Assembly (NCBI RefSeq): GCF_037038585.1
Contig: NC_092541.1
Span: forward strand, 6,310,945 to 6,374,944
Origin: Patagioenas fasciata
Taxonomy: Eukaryota > Chordata > Aves > Columbiformes > Columbidae
Direction of reading: 5' to 3'
Length of the DNA stretch: 64,000 nucleotides
Every line of letters begins with the position of its first letter. The stretch's first letter is position 1. This document shows positions 21,376 to 32,570 of this stretch, piece after piece. The notes under the pieces were generated by a model. It saw nothing but the letters and a program-made list of their open reading frames with translations. It did not search any database and had not been told where the DNA came from. A program made the position numbers and the translations under genes.

Positions 21376-22169
21376 TATGCTACCCCACTGCACATCCATG
21401 ATCTCAGAGCTTTACAACCAAGCCACAGAGGAAAACCTGGGCCATGCTGGACAGGAGCCCAGGCAATGTGCACTAGTCTGCAATTCACCATACATAGTTC
21501 TTGTGAGCTAACAGTGTGTTATCAATGAGATCATAGCCTTGCAACTACTAGGAGAACTCTTATTTCTCCCATTTTTTTCTCCCTATTCCATGCATTTGTG
21601 TGCATGCACTTTAAGGAGACACCCAGTCATGCTGATATCACAGAAACTGTATGAGTTTTTTTTCCCCCATAATACTTCCTTATTTATGTACAAACACTTG
21701 AAGAGGACCCCTTTCAGCCCTTCTTTTATTATCATAAAGTCTATCCTGTTCATATTGCTCCTCATAAATTTTGTACTAACCCTTCCCACTGCTTTCTTGT
21801 ATTATTATTTATAATTCTTTTGCTTCTTATGTTGTTCCTAATTTAAATCTTTTCTTGTCAGGTTGGCCAGCCAGTTGGCCATGATGTTTTTATTTCATTT
21901 AGTTAGGTGGGCCACATCTCTTCCAAACAGTCCTCAGTCCTCAAAAAGGGTCCCATGGTCATGAAAACCAAGTTCCTTTTGCCAGTGCCAGCTGTACAAC
22001 CAACTGTGACCAGCAGGATCCATCCACTCTTTCTCACCGCTCTCCCTTTCATCATCAGGATCAAAGAGAAACCCACCTGGGCCCACATACCCTTGACCAT
22101 TACCCCCAGAGTCTACTGGCTACTTTCCAGGACTCCCCTAGTGGTATCATTAATACTCACATGAAAGAC
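21376..22169. other. Intergenic, no gene recognised
   Basis: Nothing recognisable; short open frames only. Confidence 0.45.
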
Positions 22170-23264
22170 AATCATAGAGTCGTAGAATTGTTTAGGTTGG
22201 AAAAGACTTTTAAGATCGTCAAGTCCAACCATTACCTAACATTGCCAAGTCTACCACGAAACCATGTCCCTAAGCACCACATTTATGCATCTTTTAAATA
22301 CCTCCAGGAATGGTGACTTGACCACTTCCCTGGGCAGCTTGTCCCTGGGCCCTTTCAGTGAAGATGTTTTTCCTAATATCTGGTCTAAACACCCCCTGGT
22401 GCAGTTTGAGGCCATTTCCTCTCATGCTATCACTTGCTAGTTGTGAAAAGAGACCAATACTCACGTCTCTTCAACCTTCTTCCAGATAGTTGTAGAGAGC
22501 AATAAGGTCTATCTTCAGCCTCCTTTTCTCCAGGCTGAACAACCTCAGAACCCACAACTGCTTTTCATAAGACTTGTGGTCCAGCCCTCTCACCACCTCT
22601 GTTGCCCTTCTCTGAACTCTCTCCAGTACCTCAATGTCTTTCTTGTAATGAGGGGCCCAAAACTGAACACAGGATTTGAGGTGCGGCCTCACCAGTGCCC
22701 AGGACAAGGGGGCAATCACTTCCTCGTTCCAGCTGGCCACACTTTTCCTGATGCATGTCAGGATGTTGTTGCCTTCTTGGCCACCTGGGCACATCCTGTC
22801 TCATGTTCAGCTGCTGTCAGTCAACACCCCCTTTCTGCCAGGCAGCTTTCCAGCCACTCTTCCCCAAGCCTGTAGCATTGCCTGGGGTTGTTGTGACCCA
22901 AGTGCAATACCTGGCATTTGGCCTTCTTGAATCTCATATGGTTGGCCTCAGCCCATTGATTGAGCCAGCTGAGATCCCTCCGTAGAGCCTTCCTACCCTC
23001 AAGCAGATCAACACTCCAAACCAACTTGGTGCCATCTCCAGACTTACTGAGGATGCACTGAATCCCCTTATCCAGATCATTGATAAAGAGATCTAACAGG
23101 ACTGACCCCAATACTGAGCCCTGGGGAACACCACTTGTTACTGGCCACCAACAGGATTTTACTCCATTCACCAAAACTCTTTGGGCTTGGCCCTCCAAAC
23201 ATTTCTTTACCCAACGAAAAGTACACCCGTCCAAGCCATGAGTTACCAACTTCTCCAGGAGAAT
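22170..23264 (-). mobile_element. CR1 LINE, RT region and 3' end, left part (- strand)
   Basis: The reversed CR1 3' end is at 22170. The minus strand encodes [28 protein letters not shown] and [11 protein letters not shown], and further on [11 protein letters not shown]. The catalytic FADDT motif is changed to SGDGT, so the copy is dead. It is interrupted at 23264 by a plus-strand CR1 tail and appears to resume at 23391. Confidence 0.88.
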
Positions 23265-23390
23265 GCCCACCTGGACACCTTCCTGTGCAGCCTCATCTAA
23301 GTGTTCCTACTCCGGAAGGGGGATTGGACTAGATGATCTTTTGAGGTCCCTTCCAATCCCTAACATTCTGTGATTTTATGAATTCTATGA
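23265..23390 (+). mobile_element. CR1 3' end nested in another CR1 (+ strand)
   Basis: A short plus-strand CR1 tail (TGGACACCTTCCTGTGCAGC, then GGATTGGACTAGATGATCTT and terminal GAATTCTATGA) sits between the two halves of the minus-strand element. Confidence 0.8.
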
Positions 23391-23775
23391 GAAACAGTGT
23401 CAGAGGCTTTACTAAACTCCAGGTAAACACATTTGCCAACTTCCAGTGAGCTGGGACCTCTGCAGTTAGCCAGGATTGCTGATAAATAATGGAAAGTGGC
23501 CTGGTGAGCACCTCCACCAGCTCCCTCAGAACCATTGGGTGGATCCCATCTGGCCCTATAGACTTGTGTGTATCTAAGTGGTATAGCAGGTTGCTAACCA
23601 TTTTCTCTTCAATTATTTGGGCTTCATTTTGCTCCCCGTCCCTGTCTACTGGCTCAGGGGGCTGGGTACCTGGAGCACAACTGGTCTTACCATTGAAGAC
23701 TAAGGCAAAGAAGGTATATGGTACCTCAGCCTTTCCCCCGTCCTCTGTCACCATGTTCCCCTCCGCATCCACTCA
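23391..23775 (-). mobile_element. CR1 LINE, RT N-terminal part, right part (- strand)
   Basis: The minus strand reads YTFFALVFNGKTSC, then SNLLYHLDTHKSIGPDGIHP and VLRELVEVLTRPLSIIYQQS, the fingers/palm start of the CR1 reverse transcriptase. It is the continuation of the element at 22170-23264 across the nested insertion. Confidence 0.85.
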
Positions 23776-24284
23776 AGGATGGAGCTTCTCCTTAGCCCTC
23801 CTTTTGTTGCTCATCTATCCATTGAAACATTTTATGTTGCACAACCAGGTTGGGGAACACATCCAGCTAAAAATAAGCTTTTTAAAAAAAAAAATTTTCT
23901 TTTTTTTCCCCCAGGATCAACATTCAGGTGGATCCGTTCCCTGATTCACTTCACCTTGCAGCTGCACAAGCGCTGGTATCAGGGCCGCCGGCAGCCAAAT
24001 GCTTCTCGAGGCGCTTGCAGCAACAGCCAAGCACAAGGCTCCAGAGAGGCCATTTTTTAAAAAAACATACACTTAGTTTTCTTTCAAAATTATAAAGAAC
24101 TGAGACACTTTACACATAGGCTACAAATAACCCACAGCTTTCCAGCCAGAAGCTCACAGAGCCCCATGACCCTGCAGTGGGATGTAACCGGGATGGATGT
24201 GCAAGTTCTCTGCCTGCAGAGCTGGGGGCAGGCAGGACAGAGCAGGACTGAGGAGGGTGATTTTGGGTCTCCCAGCCCACACAC
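23776..24284. other. Unassigned stretch between CR1 parts
   Basis: A T/C-rich run ending in CCCCCAG (23935) precedes a GC-richer segment of about 115 bp (23936-24055). The look is acceptor-like, but no protein family was recognised. The stretch may be an unidentified repeat. Confidence 0.35.
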
Positions 24285-24523
24285 AACCACCCACATCAAT
24301 TCAGGATCAGAGTTTGGGGTCCCAGCACCTCAAATTGCTGGAAAGGTCTGTCAGGCATTGGAACAGGCTCCCCAGGGCAGTTATGGAGTCACCATCCCTG
24401 GAGGGGTTTAAAAAGCATTTAGACGAGGTTCTTAGGGACACGGTTTAGTGCTAGAGTTAGGTTATGGTTGGACTTGATGATCCTAAGAGTCTTTTCCAAC
24501 TCAAATGATTCTGTGAATCTATG
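24285..24523 (+). mobile_element. CR1 LINE 3' end (+ strand)
   Basis: Plus-strand CR1 3' part: GGAACAGGCTCCCCAGGGCA, then AGTCACCATCCCTGGAGGGG, TTGGACTTGATGATCCTAAG and the end TTCTGTGAATCTATGA. Confidence 0.88.
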
Positions 24524-24730
24524 ATCTGGTAAATTGAAATCCGCCATGAGAACAAGGGCTAGCAATTGTGAGACTTCTGCCAGCTGCTTATAGAAAATAC
24601 TTGTCAACCTCTTCATCCTGGTTGGGTGGTCTGTAACAGACTCCCACTAGAATATCTGCCTTGTCGACCTTCCCCCTGATTCTTATCCACAAACACTCAA
24701 CCTTATTGTCACCATCGTTAAGCTCTAGAC
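24524..24730 (-). mobile_element. CR1 LINE endonuclease fragment (- strand)
   Basis: The minus strand encodes LLALVLMADFNLPD, which matches the endonuclease GDFN motif region of CR1 ORF2 with Gly changed to Ala, followed upstream by a CYRPPNQ-like portion. It may be the 5' remainder of the element at 22170-23775. Confidence 0.75.
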
Positions 24731-25496
24731 AAGCAAAAGAGCAAGCAGGTGGTAGTAGTCTATAGTTGCAGTAAGTTTTGCAAGACTTTTAACAATATCC
24801 CCAGTCCAAGTACTTGTCAAGGAGTAAAGCACCTTAGATAACAGGTTCAGTTGTCAGATGTGGGTTCTGCCCCCTGCAGCACGGCCCCTTCCATTAGTAA
24901 CACCACTTTTTCTGGTGCTCCTGTATGGCCCATGATCAGTGGGCTCAGACCCCTTGTTTGACAGAGTTCCAAGCCCCTGATTTGCTATGACAGTGCTAAA
25001 TCTATTCTGTAGTTGCATTTCTTTAGGTGAAGAATGAGCTTGACATAAGAAGTCACAAGCATTTACCTACTTTCTCATCTCACTTAAAACAGCTTAAAAA
25101 CTTCCTAAGCCACCAAAACTTCCTAAGCCATCAAATGACCCTTGGGCACCAACTCTCAGAGCACAGATCATGCACAGCACTCATGCTCCTGAGTACTGAA
25201 ACCAAATTCAAGGTGAAAATGTAGATAGCTTCCTGCAGCACAGAAGGATTTCCCTAAATACTTTGAAATGGCACTAAAAGTATTCATTTTTATCTTTTCC
25301 CCCTGCTTTTTATTCAGCTCAACTCCATGAGACTTTTCAGAGGTGTCATGTAATTCTAAATTGTTGGTATTACTTTAGACCATTTTTTTAAAACCATATC
25401 ATGTTTCTTCATATAGTATTTTAGGACAGAAACCACTCAAGATGTCATGTGACTGCCTGTATAATCCAAAATTCTGCGTAGAGAAAAGGAAGAGAC
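24731..25496. other. Intergenic, no gene recognised
   Basis: No V, D, J or repeat was recognised before Dδ2. Confidence 0.5.
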
Positions 25497-25580
25497 ACTT
25501 TTTGTCATGAAATGTATCACTGTGACAGGGGGCTGGAGTACCACAATGATATAAATAACTTATGGCCCTGTACAAAAACC
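25497..25580 (+). other. TRDD: Dδ2 diversity segment with both RSSs
   Basis: The left RSS is nonamer ACTTTTTGT (25497-25505), a 12-bp spacer and perfect heptamer CACTGTG (25518-25524). The 17-base core is ACAGGGGGCTGGAGTAC (25525-25541). The right RSS is heptamer CACAATG (25542-25548), a 23-bp spacer and perfect nonamer ACAAAAACC (25572-25580). The frames read TGGWS, QGAGV and RGLEY, all open. It lies only about 0.4 kb before Jδ1, while Dδ1 is 5.4 kb further upstream. D-D joining is allowed by the 12/23 layout. Confidence 0.95.
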
Positions 25581-25951
25581 TAAAGATGGAAAAAAGACAA
25601 TATATTTTGGAAAAGAAAGGAGATGGATGACTGAAATTATTAAGGAGACAAATGCACCTTATATACATGTTTCTATTTATCCTGGAAATATAGAACTCAC
25701 AGGGTTTCTGAAAGATGGAAGAAAGGGAGAACTTGGAAATCCTTTATTCAACCAAGCTATTTGAAATCATTGAACTATTCAATTATTGCTTTTCTGTTTC
25801 CAGTTTTGGAAGAAAAGGTGGTTCTGGATGCCCTCATGGGATTGCACACAGGGATAATTAGGAAAAATTTCCAGCTTTTGCTCTTCTGTTTTTATACCAC
25901 TTTTGAATACCACGAGGAGAGAGTTATTTATTGAACTAAGTAGTAACAGTG

Positions 25952-26005
25952 TGGGAACAAGTAAGCTTGTATTTGGAAGTGGGACCACTCTCACAGTTGA
26001 ACCAA
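25952..26005 (+). CDS. TRDJ: Jδ1 joining segment
   Basis: The frame reads TSKLVFGSGTTLTVEP with the FGXG motif, one extra base, and a GTAAGT donor at 26006. It supplies the end of the delta V domain and splices to Cδ at 29835. The 5' RSS is weak: heptamer AACAGTG (25945-25951), a 12-bp spacer, and a poor nonamer TTATTTATT (25924-25932). CAGTGTG two bases later is an alternative heptamer. It shares VEP with Jδ2, whereas most Jα end in VKP, VQP or VLP. Confidence 0.92.
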
Positions 26006-27364
26006 GTAAGTATCGTTATTTTATTTCCAAAAATTATATTAAAATTAAGGTGGGGGAGGAAAAAGAAATCTAATTTTTTGGGTTCACTCTAAGAATCTTC
26101 TGCTGCAACAATCCATAAAATGCACTCTCTCCAGCCAGGGTTTCAAGCTGAATCCTCAGGTTGTATCTGCTTAGGAAGGATTTGGAGGAATAACTGGATG
26201 TCACCCCAACCTGTTTTGGGAGGAGTGTGAATTTTGGGGTGGTAGGCAAGTGTGTTAGGTTGATCTTTGTTACCCTGAACATCCAGGTGCATACCTTAAG
26301 ACTTGTTATGATGCTTGTGGAGATCTGCATGTCCTCTAAGTGCTGCAAAAATGTCTCCTGTAATTTTACGTACCTAAAACTTCCTTCTCTCTTTCCAGAA
26401 GGACACAGGGCTCTCTTAGTTGCTACCTAATATCTGTCCAGGTCTGTAGGGTATATGCATGGGAATAAATGTCTGTTTTGGAACAATTTAAATCCACCCC
26501 CCATTCCAAAGGGACAACGGAATAAAAAGTTATTCTGAAGAAAAATCTGTTCTTTCCAAGCAGCGAATCATCAGTTGTAAATGTAGGACCCCAAGAAACT
26601 GCCAGATTCCATTGTTTTAACATCAGTCAATATTGATTTGAAGATGGTACTTGTCAAAAAAATACAAAAAGTCAAATATTCCATAGAGAAGACTAAAATG
26701 TGGCAAGAAAAAACAACCAACAAAACAGCCTAAGAGCTGGCAGGTAGAAGATTGAGCATTGGCATTTCCAATTCAGACATTTACAGAATTGCTTATATGA
26801 ATGATAGTCTGTCTCACAGAAAGTGCCTGATTTAAAAAAAAAAAAAAAAAAAAGTTTAGCATGTTGGTTTTCCTGCTGACGAGAAAAGACTTGCTTCAAT
26901 TAGCTGAAGGTAGCATATTGCTCATCAATTGCAGGAAGATATTATTGGTTTTAGGAAATATTTACAGTACATTACTCAAAATTCTGAAACATCTTCACTG
27001 ACTTTCACACGATTCGGGTTAGACAACAATTCATCTGACAAATAAAGCTATAGCTTTGTCTTCTCCTCTACCCTGAAATCTTTAAATCCTTCTGTCTCTG
27101 TTTTTCTTGCCTATCTGTCTTCTCTGACACCTTGATGCAAAATTATATGAAACTTTCGCTGAGAGAAGTTTCCATGCTGTTCAGTGATTTTTCTTTTTCA
27201 GGATAGGATGACATTTTTAAAGATGGACAAAGACTTTAGAGTTATGTTTGACAGTAAAAGATAATAGACCTTAGCCATCTAAGAACCTCAGTGTCTGTTG
27301 AAACAATCAATAAGTTGAAACCAAAATTTTCAGAATGTGACCTCTTTGTTGCTAGATTTAGATT
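26006..27364. other. Jδ1-Jδ2 interval, first part, no gene
   Basis: AT-rich intron-like DNA with a run of about 20 A near 26834. No further D or J was recognised. Confidence 0.55.
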
Positions 27365-27475
27365 TCACAGGATTACGGAATCACAGGATGGTTGGGGTTC
27401 AAAGGAACCTCCGGTGGTCATCTAGTCCAGCCCACCTGCTAAAGCAGCTTCACCTAGAGTAGATTGCACAGGATT
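27365..27475 (-). mobile_element. CR1 LINE 3' end (- strand)
   Basis: Short reversed CR1 tail: ACGGAATCACAGGATGGTTG, then GGTCATCTAGTCCAGCCCAC. Confidence 0.78.
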
Positions 27476-28196
27476 TCTTCGACAGATACTAATATGCATT
27501 TTAAGATGCTAAGAACAGATGTGCTTTACTACCTGAATCTTTTGAGAATCATCCAACATAAAATTACATGGAAAACATCCATTAGTAGTTACCATAGGAT
27601 ATTCAAGGCATATTCTCCTCTTGATGACTTAGTTAAGGACAGATAATGTTTTTGGTTTGGTTTGGTTTGACTTGTTCTAGATAAAACATTCATTAGGAAA
27701 ACTAAGGCCCGTAACATTGTGGAATATATAGCTCTTTCCATGACTTTGTAAGTTTAAAGTGAAAAAGAATGCAACCTTTTTGTGCTAATAAAATGCTACT
27801 GCCAGAACATAATATAAAAATCCCTCCCAAAAGCAAGCAGTGACAGGAATTTATGGTTGTATTTTCAGGTAATGCAAAGTAGCGGGATTCAGTTGAGGCT
27901 TCTGGGGTCTCATGTAGAAATAATTTTGCTTTAACTACAGTTGCACAGTGTGCATTTGTTTTTGCTGAAGATCTTAACCAGTGAGTTATGCCAGAGAAGC
28001 AGCTTGGCTGGTACACTGGCTGTTGGCAAATACTGGAGATCAGAAAACATGAAAAGCCTTTAAAGATCTTCTCAGATAACAAAGAATGCACAGTACTAAG
28101 AATGTCTGACAAAACCATGTTACAGCACCTGGAAAGGAAATGTATGTCAGAAGAAAAGCAAAATGAGCCTTTTTTGATCTATGTGCTTTAACTGTG

Positions 28197-28249
28197 TGTA
28201 ACTGCTGCTCTGGTTTTTGGGAAGGGGACTCAACTGACCGTGGAGCCAG
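28197..28249 (+). CDS. TRDJ: Jδ2 joining segment
   Basis: The frame reads VTAALVFGKGTQLTVEP plus one base, followed by a GTGGGT donor at 28250. The 5' 12-RSS is nonamer CTTTTTTGA (28169-28177), spacer 28178-28189, and heptamer AACTGTG (28190-28196, one mismatch). It is the J nearest to Cδ, 1.6 kb upstream. Confidence 0.94.
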
Positions 28250-29834
28250 GTGGGTATTTTTTGTGCTTTAACCTCTTCTGAGTTGTTATTGTTTGGATTT
28301 TCACATTTTTTTCTTTTCTTGCTCCTAAAATTCAGGCAGTCATCCTCTCATGTTTTAAAGCCACTAATGAGGCACTTTCTATGCATAACTTCTTGATATG
28401 CAATTAGAAAATTTAAGTCCAAAAACATGCTGATCATATGTTTGGGGATATTCCAAGGAATCTGTGATCCAAAATGGCAAATCCTGGCTGCTATCCTGCT
28501 GAATTTCTTTGGGACCTAACAGCTGTCCACTTACTGAGGTGTCCTGATAATGTTTTCATAGCAATGGTTAGATTTCAAAGCCATGGTTGAAGAGTCTGAA
28601 GGGAACTGAAGGTCTTGTGGAGACTGACATTTAAGTTCCTAAGAATTTCTATTTGTCAGAGTTAGAAAGACAGCACTGAGTGGGGGGGAAAGATAATATA
28701 CAAAAGCAATAAATGGAATCTTATGCAATATTTCTGTATGAGTTTAATCTTACTAAACTGCTCACAGTTTGAGTTTACCTGAATAGGTCAAATGAAGTCA
28801 ATGAATGTTGACTTGGAGTCATGGAGTTGTGCTTGTTTCCATCTACATTTTATGTATTTATGTCTTTATGTCTTTATGTATTTATTTATTGTCCATGAAT
28901 ATATGGTAGAGTATTGCTTGGCTTTCACCTCAGTTCAGTATTGAAGTGTGGGTGGTGGGAGAAATGGAGTAAAATCGGGGCCCCTTGAACAGAAATTGAA
29001 AAGATACCCTGTGATGAACAAGATATTAGACCTGAGGAATCTCTTGACCAGGCTGCAAGGCAGATGCTATGCAAAATCCAAGGCCTAATGTGCCCATTTT
29101 AGCAAAAAGGCCCATCAGGATGCTTCTGTCAAATTGGGTGTGTAAATCTTTTTTGATGTGTCCGACCTTAGAGACAAAAATCCCTACTGCATCCGAGCAC
29201 TTGTTATTGAAAAAACCAACCTTGTCCCCCACTCCAGCAGCTGTATTTCATTCCTGCAAATAATGTCACTCATTGGAGTAACCTTGCACAACATGGAAGC
29301 AACAAACTGACTTCTCTTTGCCCTGTTGCTCTTGCTATGGTTAGGCCTCTTAGCCACATCAAAACAAGATTTGGGGGAGGGGAGGGAGAGTAAAGAAAAA
29401 CCAGTTATTCCCTCATGTCTCATGCATATACAAGACAGTCCTTGACAGAAGTGTTATTTTTAGGAATCAAATTGTTGAAAAAGCAGAATAATTTGACTGT
29501 TGTAGTGGCATGTATAGAATTTCTCTTCTCATTTGCAGGTCTCTCACAAAATAAAGAATTCACATATAGGCACAAGCTTTGGAAAAAGGAGACTTAAAAT
29601 GCTGTGGAATTAAAGCTTCCTTAAAAAATCTACTCTCATAGACCCTTTCTGTCTCTGATCTGGTCTTCTGGAAGCAGCAGCAAGAAATAATGACCCTAGA
29701 AAAGAAAGGCAGTTAGTAACTGATAATGCTAGGGATCAGTCACAGTTGGGGTATATATGAACTTCAGGTGACGTAGCACTCAGGCAAGCTTTTGCAATAA
29801 AATAATTTTTTAGTATTATTATTATTTTTTTCAG
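28250..29834. other. Jδ2-Cδ intron
   Basis: Intron between Jδ2 and the Ig-domain exon of Cδ. In mammals an enhancer lies in the equivalent intron. I could not define one here by eye. Confidence 0.6.
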
Positions 29835-31328
29835 CCAGTCAAAAAAGTTCAGTCCCAGAAGTCATTGTGATGAAATCAAAGGAACTGGAAGATGATGGCA
29901 GAATTGGGAAAGCAGCTTGTTTGGCAAGGAATTCCTATACAAAGAACATCAGCTTGGAGATGTCCTCTAATAAGGTCGTATATGAACTAAATACACCCAT
30001 TTTGACATCGGAGGGGTTATACAGTACTATTCAGGTGGTCAATGTGACAAAAAGCACAGAGGTGACCTGCTCGGCCAAGTTCAACAACAGCACCATTACA
30101 ACCAGCACAACACTGCCAGGTACAATTTTCTGGTACAGCCACAACTTATTTCTAAAGGTAGCATATTCTAGAGCTTGCTGTTTCTCCTCCTAGTAAGCAT
30201 TGTCCTGGCTAACCAGCATAAGTGAGAAAGACATCTGGTACATAAGCAGAGAGAGCTGAGTGATATTTAAAAACATCTAAACTAAATGGTCTTAACTGTT
30301 TGAGAACCTGGAGTTACTTTTTTTGGGAGGAAAGGGATGGGGCATGGAAAGACAATTTTTTTTAAAAAAAGTACATTTACTTTAGACTAAATACTTCAAC
30401 AGATGGCAACAAACCTCCTAGAGCACAGCATGAAATAGTCTTTCTAAAAACAACAGAAAATTAAAGTGGTGGTGTGTTGTTTTGGGGGAGCTTTGTTTGT
30501 TTGTTGGTTTGGTTTTGTTTGTTTGTTTTTTTCCTAAGGAAAAAAAATTATCTTGAGGCATTGTTTTTGTCATCACGGAGCTCATTCAAATAGTAAAACC
30601 AAACAACTCAGCAATTCTTTTGTTTCCTAGAATTGCATGGAGAAATTTTCTCCTCAAATTAATGCTAAAATTAGTGATCAGTCACCTGAGCCTTAGACTT
30701 CACTGACTACATATTCCAATGGGAAGGATCATTTGAATGTTTTGTTAAATCCTTTTTAAAATTTGGATATCATTTATAATGTCTTTTCTTCATCATGCTA
30801 CAGAAGAGGAGGCTGAAGAAACAGTAACAGAGAAGGTTTGCAACACCACAGACACCTCTGCACAAGGTTAGTTACCTAAATCGATTGTGAAGTTAAATTA
30901 CTTTGTCAGGGACAAATGCATGGAAATGTATTTTCTCAGAGGTAGAGAAATCAAAATAAAACATCTTCATGAAAGACAACCTGCTTTTTCAAGGCAGGTA
31001 TTTTGGTAACAGGCAAACAATAGGAAGCAAAATCCAGCATAGACAGACATGCTCCTCTCCTGTTGTTGCCATGTTTCTCTATAGTATTTTCCTTTGTTGC
31101 TGTTTCTTTCTTTGAAACTATTACCTGTGGGTTTTTTTCCACTTTCTGCCAATATCACAATATCCAAATCTAGACCATGATCTCTCCCATCTTTTCTCTA
31201 TCACTAAGCAGATAACAAAGTGGAGAAAGCAAACATGTTGTCTATGGCTGTGTTGGGTTTGAGAGTCCTGCTGGCAAAAAGCATCGCCTTCAATACACTC
31301 ATGAGTATCAAGTTGTTTCTTTTCTGAG
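29835..31328 (+). CDS. TRDC: TCR delta constant region (Cδ), three coding exons
   Basis: The constant part of the TCR delta chain, which pairs with gamma and docks to CD3 at the T-cell membrane. Exon 1 (29835-30119) is the Ig domain, starting SQKSSVPEVIVMKSKELEDD, with Cys at residues 28 (AACLAR) and 78 (VTCSAKF) and N-glycosylation sites such as NIS, NVT and NST. It ends at a GTACAA donor. Exon 2 (30804-30866) is the connecting peptide with one Cys in EKVCNTT, presumably for the interchain bond. Exon 3 (31212-31328) is the membrane exon: MLSMAVLGLRVLLAKSIAF, then a short tail and TGA at 31325-31327. Arg and Lys within the membrane helix are the charges that bind CD3 and match the mammalian Cδ pattern. 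All junctions keep the phase; the part encoded here is about 154 residues, normal for Cδ. GTAAGG follows the stop, so a 3'UTR exon is expected. Confidence 0.96.
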
Positions 31329-31917
31329 GTAAGGAAGCACACAGCTTGATATGTACTGACACTGGAAGCTTATGGCAGGAATGAGCACCTGTATTGTGTA
31401 CTTCTCTAACACCACAAGCAGTGATACCTCTTAATCTGCTCCTGTTTCCATTGAATAACTCTTGTAGGTTTCTGGGGAAACAACGACAAACCAAACAAAC
31501 CCCGAAATACAGCCCCCCTTCCCCCCTCCCCCAACAAATCAGCCCCTTTCTGTACAAAAAGCTCAGTGCTTGGTGGCTGGTCCCCAAATTTTCTTTGCAG
31601 TAAACTTGCTTTCCTCAGGTGTTACCAGAAGCACCTAAAACATCTCATTGACAACTTCAAATAGCAGAACACAAAGCCTGGAGAAACATCAAGACAAAGA
31701 AGGAGTCAAAAAGAAGGCTTCCAAAACACAAACATGTGAAGTGGTGGGAGGAAAGAGAGGAGAGGGGGAGGATTTTTAAATTAAGTTATCCAAAGAGGTA
31801 AAAAATAGTTCAGCCTAAGTTGTGTGAGTCTACTTGTCTTGATCTGACAGCTACCAAACAGTGGCACATAGGCCCAGTTGCAATAAACATAGTCTGAAAC
31901 ACACTTTGCTCTTCCAG

Positions 31918-32570
31918 ATGGTGGGGAAGCAAGGCAACAGCGATCTGAAGAACAGCAGGAGAGAACACGTACCCGCAGCACAATGGGTTCAACGGCCAAT
32001 ATCAAATCTGTTGACAGTAATCATCCGGAACATGACACAGCACCCTCCCCTTTAGACATTTTATACTGCTGAATCCTGCCTATCTAGTTTATTTAGTTTT
32101 AAGAGTTGTAACTGCTTTTGCTATTTCTCTATGAACTGAGAACAGTGTATTTTTCCTCATCTCCCTACTAAGTAGAAATCGATCTCCCCACTCTTCCAGC
32201 CTTCGCAGCCAACCTGCTTCAATAGTTCTAAAACATGCAAACCTCACTCTGGATGTGTGACCCTTTTAAAACACCTTTTACAGGCATGTTGCATTGCTAT
32301 CTGTAGAACTCGTGTTACTGCTGAGAGAATTCAGGCACAGTAGACGCTATTTATAACTTTAATGTTTTTTAGATAGCTTTAATAACAACAATTTTCTATT
32401 GTAGATGAGAAGATTTGTGTTGGATCTGAAGTGATTCACTCCAACCAGATAATGTTCAAACATAGGAGCATTTCTTTATTAAACCTGTATTTCTTCTGCA
32501 AAGTGTATGGCACATGCAGTTTTGGTTATTGTAGTAGTGCCCAAAATAAAGTTTTACTAAACCAAAATGT
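31918..32570 (+). other. TRDC: Probable 3'UTR exon of Cδ with poly(A) signal
   Basis: The donor just after the Cδ stop codon predicts a separate 3'UTR exon, as in mammalian Cδ. A good acceptor (TTTGCTCTTCCAG, ending 31917) opens this stretch. AATAAA at 32545-32550 followed by GT-rich sequence marks the likely transcript end. The exact acceptor is inferred. Confidence 0.6.
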
